From assembly GCA_009839505.1 (NCBI GenBank), contig VXPO01000008.1, positions 1 through 62,153 on the forward strand: a stretch of DNA of 62,153 nucleotides. Direction: 5' to 3'. Shown here piece by piece: positions 55,658-62,153 of this stretch. Source of the DNA: Gammaproteobacteria bacterium (lineage in GTDB: Bacteria; Pseudomonadota; Gammaproteobacteria; Pseudomonadales; Azotimanducaceae). Each line of letters begins with the position of its first letter. The first letter of the stretch is position 1. The notes under the pieces were generated by a model. That model did not search any database, was not told the origin of the DNA, and saw nothing but the letters and a program-made list of their open reading frames with translations. A program made the translations under genes and the position numbers.

Positions 55658-55721
55658 GCCAACTCTCCCAACTACCGCTCATTGAGCTACAGTAGCCGAT
55701 CCACCTAGGGGAGGCATTCTG

Positions 55722-56957
55722 TTGGCAACGCAATCGAGCGCACCCGACGAGAACAACGCTTGGCGCCTGGACACGCCCGGGATCGCTGGCTGGACCCGCA
55801 CCGCCCGCGCCGACGACCCGAACAAGTACTTCATGGTGTCCACGGACGGCCACGTCCAGGAACCCGCCGACCTCTGGCGTACGCGCATCGACGCGGCGTA
55901 CCGCGACCGCCTGCCCGGCGTCGCCGTCGACGCCGAGGGCCGCAAGTACCAGAAGACCGAAGGTTTCCGGCCGGTCCGCATCCGCAACATCGTGTTCGAA
56001 GGCGAAGACCGGTTGCGCAACGGCGCCGGCGAGACCCCGGAGCAGCGCCTCGCCGATCTCAACCGGGACGGCGTGGACGCCGAGGTGCTGTTCCCCAACA
56101 AGGGGCTCACCATCTGGGCGACACCCGACGCCGAGTTCAGCCAAGCCATGTGCCGGGTCTGGAACGATTGGGCGTGGGAGGTTTTCGGCAACTACAACGA
56201 CCGGCTCTCGCCGATGGGTTGCATCGCCTCCGCCGACATCGACGGCGCCATCCGCGAGATCCAGCGCGTGGCCGCACTCGGCTTCCGCGGCCTGGCGCTG
56301 CCCTGCAAACCGATCTGGGGCCCGCCTGACCACGAGCACTTGAACTACAACCTGCCGGAGTTCGATCCGCTGTGGGCGTGCATCACGGAGGTGGACCTGC
56401 CGATCACCTTCCACGTCTCCACGGGCCGCGATCCGCGCACCTCCCGTGGCAACGGCGGCGCGGTGGTCAACTACGCCGTCCACTCCCTGGCACCGACCAT
56501 GGAACCCATTGCCAATCTGTGTGCATCCGGCGTCCTGGAGCGGTTCCCCGAGCTACGCTTCGGCAGCGTCGAAGCTGGCATCGGCTGGGTGCCGTGGACC
56601 ATCTGGGCGCTCGACGAGGCCTACCGCAAGCACCATATGTTCGTCCGCCCGAAGCTTGCGCGGATGCCCAGCGACCATTTCCGCGCGTGCGGATTCGCCA
56701 CTTTCCAAGAGGACAAGCCGGGACTCGACCTCGCCCGCGAGCACGACCTCGTCGGCAACTTCCTATGGGCCAACGACTACCCCCACCACGAGGGCACCTG
56801 GCCGCACTCGGCGGCAGCCATCGAGCGGACCATGGGCCAGCTCACCGACGGGGAACGGGCCAAGATCCTCGGTCTCAACGCCGCGCGGATCTTCCGCTTC
56901 CCAATACCCGAGCGCTACCACGCGCAGGAAGACGTCAAGGCGTTCCTCAACCGGTAG
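55722..56957 (+). CDS. Amidohydrolase (ACMSD-like, amidohydrolase_2) family protein
   Basis: 411 residues from a TTG with GGGGAGG seven bases upstream. STDGHVQEP holds the D-x-H metal motif, PITFHVSTG a metal His, and WANDYPHHEGTWP the final Asp. Family members decarboxylate or hydrolyse aromatic and heterocyclic acids. It is 5' of a clear hairpin and precedes the MFS, MaoC pair and second amidohydrolase on the same strand, so it may belong to an aromatic or polyketide-like degradation set. Confidence 0.92.
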   Translation: MATQSSAPDENNAWRLDTPGIAGWTRTARADDPNKYFMVSTDGHVQEPADLWRTRIDAAYRDRLPGVAVDAEGRKYQKTEGFRPVRIRNIVFEGEDRLRNGAGETPEQRLADLNRDGVDAEVLFPNKGLTIWATPDAEFSQAMCRVWNDWAWEVFGNYNDRLSPMGCIASADIDGAIREIQRVAALGFRGLALPCKPIWGPPDHEHLNYNLPEFDPLWACITEVDLPITFHVSTGRDPRTSRGNGGAVVNYAVHSLAPTMEPIANLCASGVLERFPELRFGSVEAGIGWVPWTIWALDEAYRKHHMFVRPKLARMPSDHFRACGFATFQEDKPGLDLAREHDLVGNFLWANDYPHHEGTWPHSAAAIERTMGQLTDGERAKILGLNAARIFRFPIPERYHAQEDVKAFLNR

Positions 56958-56964
56958 GGGAAGC

Positions 56965-56986
56965 TGCCCGTCGCCCCCGACGGGCA
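56965..56986 (+). terminator. Perfect hairpin after the first amidohydrolase
   Basis: TGCCCGTCG (56965-56973) and CGACGGGCA (56978-56986) pair over nine bases around CCCC, starting seven bases past the stop codon. There is no T-tract, so its termination strength is uncertain. Confidence 0.55.
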
Positions 56987-57102
56987 CAACCCTTCATCCG
57001 GCAGACCTTGTCGACCTTGCCTTCGACAATCACGGTTCGCCCCGCGTGCGCCTCGGGATCATCCAACGTGGCCGTCGGGCTGCGCTGGTTTGCGATGGCG
57101 TA
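56986..57102 (-). pseudogene. Fragment resembling the DUF4920/OB-fold domain
   Basis: On the minus strand, 39 codons read DDPEAHAGRTVIVEGKV followed by DKVCRMKGC, which looks like the conserved beginning of the DUF4920 OB-fold (GktVrveGkV...VC.kkGC). There is no start codon near it, and past the last Cys the frame runs into the terminator hairpin with Arg-rich nonsense. I read it as a remnant of a lost gene. The remaining bases up to 57195 hold nothing else I recognise. Confidence 0.45.
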
Positions 57103-57195
57103 ACATGACCCGTTGGAACGCCAGCGGGTCAGCTCTCGATCGATACCACCAAGCGACCACCACTCGATCGGCGAGAAGCGTCCGCTCCGGCATCC

Positions 57196-58494
57196 GTGAT
57201 CGGTGGTTCGGCCGCCACCACGCCCCCGGCGAGCCTGCGAAGCCGGGCGGGGATGTTCCAGGCCCTGGCGATTCCGGACTTCCGCCTGCTGTGGATCGCC
57301 AATCTCATCGCCGCGTTCGCCATGCAGATGCAGATGGTTGCCCGTGGATGGCTGATCTACGACATCACGGAATCCCCCCTGGCACTCACTTGGGTCGTGC
57401 TGTCGTTCATGCTGCCCTCCCTCGTCTTCTCCCTGTGGGGCGGCGTCATCGCGGACCGGGTGCGCAAAAAGCCCATTATGGTCGCCGCGCAGTTCGTCAA
57501 CGCGATGGCCACGGTAGCTTTCGCCGTCATCGTCTACCGCGGAGACGTGACGTTCTGGCATTTCATCTACTTCGGGCTGTTCAACGGCACGGTGATGTCG
57601 TTCTCCATGCCCGCACGCGCGGCCGTCGTGCCCGAGATCGTGCCGCAAGAGACCATGGTCAACGCCATGGCCCTACAGAGCGCCACGTACTCGATGTCGC
57701 GGGTCGCAGGACCCGCATTGGCCGGTTGGCTGATCGCCTGGTTCGCCGGTGGCGACAACACCTCGACCAGTGGTGTCGGCATCGTGCTGTTCGTGATCGC
57801 CGCCATGTACCTGGTCTCCGTGGTGGCGACGGCGATGCTCGACTACCAGGGGACACCCACTCGACGTCCGGGAGCCAACGCGCTGGAGGACATCGCCGAG
57901 GGATTCCGCTACATGCGCCGGGAGCGGCTCGTCCTTGGCCTGCTCATCATGGGCATCGTGCCGATGATGTTCGGCTTCGCGCCATCGTTCCTGGCACCGG
58001 TGTTCAACAAGGAGATCCTCGACGGCAATCCCCAGAGCCTCGGCTATCTGATGACGGCCATGGGTGTCGGTTCGCTGGCGGGATCCCTCGCGCTTGCCCG
58101 CCTGGGCGACATCGGGAGCAAAGGCCGGGTGATGTTCGCGGGGTGCTACCTGTGGGCGCTCGGCATCGTCGGCTTCGCCCTGTCGCCAACGCTCATGATC
58201 GCGGCCGGGTTCGGCGTCGTCACAGGCGCCTTCGGCTCGGTGGCGGGCTCTCTCAACATGAGCGTGGTGACGCTGGCCATCGCGCCGGAGGTCCGCGGCC
58301 GTGTCATGGCGATCATGATGATGAGCTTCGGCGTCATGCCGCTCGGCATGATTCCCATCGCCGGTGCGGCGGAGGTCGTCGGCATCGCCCCCGCCCTCCT
58401 GGGCAGCGCCTTGCTGATGGCGGTCTCGATGGTCGCCCTCGGCCTGTGGTTTCCCGAACTCCGGCGGATCGACAAGGGACACGGTGGGGGATGA
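57196..58494 (+). CDS. Major facilitator superfamily transporter
   Basis: 432 residues from a GTG (an ATG at 57253 would skip 19 polar residues). Twelve membrane helices are plausible, with the MFS loop WGGVIADRVRKKPIM between helices 2 and 3 and GDIGSKGRVM between helices 8 and 9. The sequence looks like the EntS/MFS_3 group of exporters. It stands between the amidohydrolase and MaoC genes and could move the pathway substrate or a toxic intermediate. Confidence 0.93.
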   Translation: MIGGSAATTPPASLRSRAGMFQALAIPDFRLLWIANLIAAFAMQMQMVARGWLIYDITESPLALTWVVLSFMLPSLVFSLWGGVIADRVRKKPIMVAAQFVNAMATVAFAVIVYRGDVTFWHFIYFGLFNGTVMSFSMPARAAVVPEIVPQETMVNAMALQSATYSMSRVAGPALAGWLIAWFAGGDNTSTSGVGIVLFVIAAMYLVSVVATAMLDYQGTPTRRPGANALEDIAEGFRYMRRERLVLGLLIMGIVPMMFGFAPSFLAPVFNKEILDGNPQSLGYLMTAMGVGSLAGSLALARLGDIGSKGRVMFAGCYLWALGIVGFALSPTLMIAAGFGVVTGAFGSVAGSLNMSVVTLAIAPEVRGRVMAIMMMSFGVMPLGMIPIAGAAEVVGIAPALLGSALLMAVSMVALGLWFPELRRIDKGHGGG

Positions 58495-58552
58495 CCCGCA
58501 TGCTCAAACGTGATCCGTTGACCCGTCGGGGCGCCTGCGCGATATTCGCCGC

Positions 58553-59053
58553 ATGAGCAGCGATCCTGTGACCTACGTCACCGACGAGATGCGCGCCGCC
58601 CAGGGCCGGTGGGGTCAGAGCCGTACCGCGCCGCCGATCACCGCAACCGACATTCGGCGGTGGGCCATGGCCACGTACTATCCCCAACAGCCGCCGCGGA
58701 TCTACTGGGATTCCGAGTACGCGGCCACCACCCAATGGGGCGGCATCGTGGCGCCGCCCGACTTCAATCCCTTCGCCTGGCCGGTCGAACGACCTCGCGG
58801 CGGCGGGACCCCGGGTCTGTCCGGGCGACGGCCCGACGGCAAGCCGCTCACCGGCATGAATGGTGGTCAGACGGACACCTACGGGGTACCCATGCGACCC
58901 GGTGACGTGATCGGCGCCCGCAGTCGGCTGGTGGACTGGTGGGAACGCGAAGGCAGGCTGGGCCATACTCTGTACGTACGCAACGAGATCGAGTGGCGCA
59001 ACCAGGACGACGAACTGGTGAGGACGCGATTCTCGATCGGAATCCGTTATTGA
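58553..59053 (+). CDS. FAS1-like/MaoC N-terminal dehydratase domain protein
   Basis: 166 residues with a hotdog-fold pattern: ITATDIRRWAMATYYPQQPPRIYWD is the opening strand of the MaoC dehydratase N-terminal family, and PMRPGDVIGARSRLVDWWEREGRLGHTLYV a hotdog helix-strand. It is expected to pair with the following small MaoC protein as the two halves of a hydratase, in the way split 3-hydroxyacyl dehydratases do. The gap between them is 15 bases. Confidence 0.85.
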   Translation: MSSDPVTYVTDEMRAAQGRWGQSRTAPPITATDIRRWAMATYYPQQPPRIYWDSEYAATTQWGGIVAPPDFNPFAWPVERPRGGGTPGLSGRRPDGKPLTGMNGGQTDTYGVPMRPGDVIGARSRLVDWWEREGRLGHTLYVRNEIEWRNQDDELVRTRFSIGIRY

Positions 59054-59068
59054 CGGAGACAACGGACC

Positions 59069-59488
59069 ATGGCCATCGACTTCGACAGCGTAGACGTCGG
59101 CGACAAGCTCCCGGAGTGGTCTCGCCGCACCGGCTTCGCGGAGTGGAACCGCTATGCTGCGGTCAACGAGGAATTCGTTCCTTTCCATATGGACGACGAA
59201 GCCGGGCGGCGCGCCGGCAACGAGGAAGGCGCCTTCGGCATGGGCAACCTGCGCTACGCCTACATCGTCAATGCGCTGCACGACTGGATCGGCGACGAGG
59301 GAATCGTCCGGGAGGTCGGCTGCCAGTACCGGGCGATCAACCAGAAGAACGACGTGCTGACGGTGGTCGGCGAGGTCACCGAGAAATCCTGCGTGGACGG
59401 CGAGAACCGGCTTCGCCTGGACATCAACGTCGTCAATCAGGACGGCGGTGCGACCTGCCCCGGACACGCCGTCGTCGTTCTGCCCTGA
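59069..59488 (+). CDS. MaoC-like hotdog dehydratase domain protein
   Basis: 139 residues. NRYAAVNEEFVPFHMDDEAGRR corresponds to the hydratase motif, but where R-hydratases have D-x-N-P-x-H, this reads E-F-V-P-F-H, with Glu instead of Asp. GNLRYAYIVNALHDWIG is the hot-dog helix. With the preceding gene it likely forms a heterodimeric acyl-CoA hydratase. It ends seven bases before the second amidohydrolase. Confidence 0.88.
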   Translation: MAIDFDSVDVGDKLPEWSRRTGFAEWNRYAAVNEEFVPFHMDDEAGRRAGNEEGAFGMGNLRYAYIVNALHDWIGDEGIVREVGCQYRAINQKNDVLTVVGEVTEKSCVDGENRLRLDINVVNQDGGATCPGHAVVVLP

Positions 59489-59495
59489 GGATCTC

Positions 59496-60680
59496 ATGAC
59501 CTACGCGTCGAGTGCCGCACCCGGTGTGCCGGTCGTCCTCGATGCCGACAGCCATCTGATGGAGCTGCCGGACTTCCTAGCCAGGAACGTCGAGCGTTCC
59601 ATGCGCGACCGCATTCCGACGCTCAACGAAATCCGGCTTGCCGACGTCGGCGAAACCATGCGGTCCTACCACGGCTCGGCAGGCCACACGCCCGAGACTG
59701 TCGCCGAACGGGTCGCGCTCGGCGATCGTCTGACTCGCGGTCCGAAGTGGCATGATGCGCTCGGTGCCTTCAACGGCAAGGAACGCGGCCTGGCGCTGGA
59801 TCTCCTGGGTTTCGAACGCCAGGTGGTGTTCTCCTCGTTCTGCGCCACCAAGGTCTTCAATGAGCCCGACCCCGATGTCCGCCGAGCCGCGGCGGCGGCC
59901 CACAACCGCTCCATGGCGGAGTTCTCACAAGGCGATTCACGCCTGATCGGCGTCGGTCTGGCTCCACTCGACGATCCCGACGCCGCCCTGGTGCTCATCG
60001 ACGAAGCCCTTCGCCTGGGCCTCGGGGCGATCTGGATTCCGTCCCGCGCCCCCGGTGGCCGCTCCCCCGGCCACCCGCTGCACGATCCCATCTGGCGGCG
60101 CCTTGCGGAATCGGCCACGCCGTTCATCCTGCACGTCGGCAGTTCGTCGCTTGCCGTTCCCGACGAGTGGATGAACGACGGTCATCCGGAACGCCGAAGC
60201 GCCCGCGGCGGCGTGGAGGTGATCGGCTCGAAGGACCTCACCGTGATCTTCCACTCGGCACAGAGGTTCGTCTCGGTACTGGTGCTGGACGGTGTGTTGG
60301 AGAGGTTCCCCCGTCTGAAAGGTGGTGTCATCGAGCTGGGCGCGGGCTGGGTGCCGGACACGATTCGCCGCCTGGACCACGCCGTGGACATCTGGGCGCG
60401 CTCGGAGCCCTATCTCGCCGAGTTCTCGAGGAAACCGTCCGAGCAGTTTCGCGACCAACTTCGCTTCACGCCCTACCCCTTCGAGGATGTGGGCGCCTTC
60501 ATCCGCGAATCAATGGCCGAGCTCTACCTGTTCTCGTCCGACTATCCCCACGCCGAGGGCGGCCGGGATCCCATTGGCCGTTTCCGCCGCACCCTCGACG
60601 GCACGGCGGACGGGGATCAGGCGCGTTTCTTCGGGGGCAACTTCCGGGATCTGTTCGGCGCGCCCGACACAGCGGCTTGA
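59496..60680 (+). CDS. Amidohydrolase (ACMSD-like, amidohydrolase_2) family protein
   Basis: 394 residues from the ATG at 59496, with GAGGAT five bases upstream. DADSHLME has a D-x-H-type motif, FILHVGSSS the next metal His, and FSSDYPHAEGGRDP the final Asp. It is a distant paralogue of the gene at 55722, with the same C-terminal region. Part of a same-strand run MFS-hotdog-hotdog-amidohydrolase-hydrolase that suggests a catabolic operon for a ring-containing acid. Confidence 0.92.
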   Translation: MTYASSAAPGVPVVLDADSHLMELPDFLARNVERSMRDRIPTLNEIRLADVGETMRSYHGSAGHTPETVAERVALGDRLTRGPKWHDALGAFNGKERGLALDLLGFERQVVFSSFCATKVFNEPDPDVRRAAAAAHNRSMAEFSQGDSRLIGVGLAPLDDPDAALVLIDEALRLGLGAIWIPSRAPGGRSPGHPLHDPIWRRLAESATPFILHVGSSSLAVPDEWMNDGHPERRSARGGVEVIGSKDLTVIFHSAQRFVSVLVLDGVLERFPRLKGGVIELGAGWVPDTIRRLDHAVDIWARSEPYLAEFSRKPSEQFRDQLRFTPYPFEDVGAFIRESMAELYLFSSDYPHAEGGRDPIGRFRRTLDGTADGDQARFFGGNFRDLFGAPDTAA

Positions 60681-60697
60681 AGTTCCCTCGTCGCACC

Positions 60698-61501
60698 ATG
60701 CAGATCCTGCTCACCGTCCTCGGCGCCTATGTCGGCATCTGCGGCCTGCTCTGGGCGTTCCAGGAACGGCTGATCTTCCATCCGCGGGCTGTGGCCGTCA
60801 CGCCCTGGAATCCACCTGCAGAACCCATCGAGATCGCCCGCGACGAAGCCGTCCTGCGTGGGTGGGTCGTGAACGCCCAATCCGTAGGCCCGGTCATCGT
60901 CTACTTCGGTGGTAACGCCGAGGAAGTATCGGGCAACGTGAAGAACTGGGCCGAACGGAGAGCGACCACCGTGCTCGTGAACTACCGAAGCTATGGAGAC
61001 AGCACCGGGTCGCCGTCGGAACGCGCCCTGCGCAGCGACGGCATCGCGATCAGCGAGTGGGCACGCGCCGAGTTCCCGGACAGGCCGCTGGTGCTGCTCG
61101 GCCTAAGCCTCGGGTCCGGAATCGCCGCCCTCACGGCACAACACGTGGAACCCGATGGCCTCATCCTGATCAGCCCCTACCGCAGCGTCGAGCACATCGC
61201 CCGGCGCAGCTTGCCTTTCGTCCCCGTCGGCTTTCTCCTGCGACATCGTTTCTCGGCCGAAAACGCCGCCCCGGACCTACCCCGGACCCTGGTGATTGCG
61301 TCGCCGCGGGACTACGTGATCCCCATTGGGGAGAACATGGCGATGGTCGAGACGATCAAGGCCGCGGCGAAGCATCGCGTCGAAGTGCGCACATTCGAGG
61401 TATCCCACTTCGGGTTCATGCACCACCCAGGCGTGTGGCGCGCGGTGGACGAGTTCCTGGTAACCGTCGCAACGAGTCCGAGAGGTGAAGACGATGACTG
61501 A
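60698..61501 (+). CDS. Membrane-anchored alpha/beta hydrolase (BEM46-like)
   Basis: 267 residues. An N-terminal hydrophobic segment (about 2-22) likely anchors it in the inner membrane. YFGGNAEEV supplies the oxyanion turn, LLGLSLGSGIA the nucleophile Ser, a DYVIPI-type loop the acid and VSHFGFMHHPG the His. Substrate unknown; family members are esterases or peptidases. Its 3' end overlaps the VOC gene start by eight bases. Confidence 0.9.
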   Translation: MQILLTVLGAYVGICGLLWAFQERLIFHPRAVAVTPWNPPAEPIEIARDEAVLRGWVVNAQSVGPVIVYFGGNAEEVSGNVKNWAERRATTVLVNYRSYGDSTGSPSERALRSDGIAISEWARAEFPDRPLVLLGLSLGSGIAALTAQHVEPDGLILISPYRSVEHIARRSLPFVPVGFLLRHRFSAENAAPDLPRTLVIASPRDYVIPIGENMAMVETIKAAAKHRVEVRTFEVSHFGFMHHPGVWRAVDEFLVTVATSPRGEDDD

Positions 61502-61889
61502 TTCCCGATTCCTCAACCTGGTTCCCATGCTGATGTGCGATGACGTCCAGGCCTCCATCCGGTTCTACACCGAAGTACTAGGCTTCGAGGTCCGGGGCCG
61601 CATGGACGACGTCGGGCGCAGCGGCTGGGCTTCGCTGGACAACGGCCGAACAGCCATCATGCTCGCAAGCCCCGGCTACATCCCCGAGGGCAAGAAGGTC
61701 GACGGGCGGTTCCCGCAGTCCAACTACTACTTCTACGTGTCCGATGCCGAAGCGCTCCGCCAAGCCGTCGTCGACAAGGGTTGGGAAGCCACCGAATGCG
61801 TGGACCGTTTCTACGACCTCAAGGAGTTCGAGGTCGTCGACCCGGACGGACATGTGCTGCTGTTCGGCCAAGAGATCGGCGTCCCGTAG
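61494..61889 (+). CDS. VOC/bleomycin-resistance-like protein
   Basis: 131 residues from the ATG at 61494 with GAGGTGA upstream. NLVPMLMCDDVQASIRFYTEVLGFEVRGR is the classic opening, and FEVVDPDGHVLLFGQE the closing strand with the metal Glu. The protein has one VOC module and would act as a dimer. Probably co-transcribed with the hydrolase because of the overlap. Confidence 0.93.
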   Translation: MTDSRFLNLVPMLMCDDVQASIRFYTEVLGFEVRGRMDDVGRSGWASLDNGRTAIMLASPGYIPEGKKVDGRFPQSNYYFYVSDAEALRQAVVDKGWEATECVDRFYDLKEFEVVDPDGHVLLFGQEIGVP

Positions 61890-61927
61890 GGCGACCGCGC
61901 GCCTTAGCGGGCGCGTTGTAGTCGCCC
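61889..61927. repeat. Two-part hairpin after the VOC gene
   Basis: Outer arms GGGCGAC (61889-61895) and GTCGCCC (61921-61927) enclose CGCGC...GCGCG with a small loop and one bulge. It closely matches the design of 11881-11919 and directly follows the stop codon. Confidence 0.5.
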
Positions 61928-61991
61928 GTGTGCCGGTCCACGCCTTGTCCACGGCACCGGTCCCCAATGATCGAAAGGCACGGACGGAAAG

Positions 61992-62153
61992 GGGACATCC
62001 ACCCTACGGCGGAAAGGGGACGACGGAAAGGGGACATCCACCCTACGGCGGAAAGGGGACATCCACCCTACTTGTGATTGGGTCGTTCCACCTCGAACCT
62101 CCAGCGGCAGCCATATGGGTGTCCCAAAATGGCGAGAGGGTGGATGTCCCTTT
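61992..62153. repeat. REP-like inverted repeat cluster 2 (reaches the window end)
   Basis: GGGACATCCACC on the plus strand at 61992, 62031 and 62056, a truncated GGGAC at 62017, and reversed GGTGGATGTCCC at 62139-62150 with the variant TGGGTGTCCC at 62116. CCTACGGCGGAAAG joins the copies. The order, 25-base spacing and variant half-site are the same as in cluster 1 at 40171-40347. The element is cut off by the window edge, and further repeats or a transposase may lie beyond. Confidence 0.85.

Overview
The window looks like a chromosomal stretch of a high-GC, Gram-negative heterotroph, most plausibly a marine or host-associated gammaproteobacterium. The support is a TonB-dependent outer-membrane receptor, several lipoproteins with lipoboxes, and a gene set rich in phytanoyl-CoA-type dioxygenases, formylglycine sulfatases and CaiB/BaiF CoA-transferases. 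This lineage is inferred from gene content only. I saw no rRNA, tRNA, CRISPR array, transposase, or recognisable transcription factor.

Region 1 (1-8.8 kb) holds a DEAD-box helicase with an N-terminal zinc ribbon, a PhyH dioxygenase, an AzgA-type purine permease, a glyoxalase-like protein, a Uma2-type nuclease-fold protein, and a second PhyH coupled to an SDR. Region 2 (8.8-17 kb) is a TonB receptor, a large arylsulfatase-type enzyme and three consecutive PhyH genes, which reads as an uptake and degradation cluster for sulfated or alkylated organic matter. Region 3 (17-24.7 kb) has two Gfo/Idh/MocA oxidoreductases, a sugar-isomerase-like TIM barrel, an orphan family-5 solute-binding protein, a two-domain NTF2-like protein, a galactonate-dehydratase-like enolase-superfamily enzyme and a small secreted protein. 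A duplicated gene-start/hairpin element lies between the last two enzymes.

Region 4 (24.7-32.9 kb) is the most unusual part: a 5'-truncated SpvB/Rhs protein with a variable C-terminal toxin candidate, followed by its overlapping four-helix membrane immunity gene. After it comes an orphan lipase-like toxin tip with an ankyrin lipoprotein, then an Rhs mini-fragment and a tandem, stop-codon-loss fusion of two further immunity domains, and last a fully decayed Rhs/immunity remnant. Blocks of 114 and 80 identical bases link the copies, so this is a toxin-immunity cassette array built by recombination.

Region 5 (33-46.6 kb) carries housekeeping and catabolic genes: phosphatase, hydrolase, sulfatase, PhyH, glutaryl-CoA dehydrogenase, pyrF, a gluconolactonase-like protein with a Gfo/Idh partner, a CmcJ/NvfI-like oxygenase, a two-domain CoA-transferase and a sulfurtransferase. 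Region 6 (46.6-62.2 kb) has a three-gene CoA-transferase operon, a GH32-like protein, a carotenoid-cleavage-type oxygenase, a second Uma2 protein, DUF924, two amidohydrolases around an MFS exporter and a split MaoC hydratase, an alpha/beta hydrolase and a VOC protein. Two copies of the same REP-like repeat cluster sit at 40.2 kb and at the right edge of the window.
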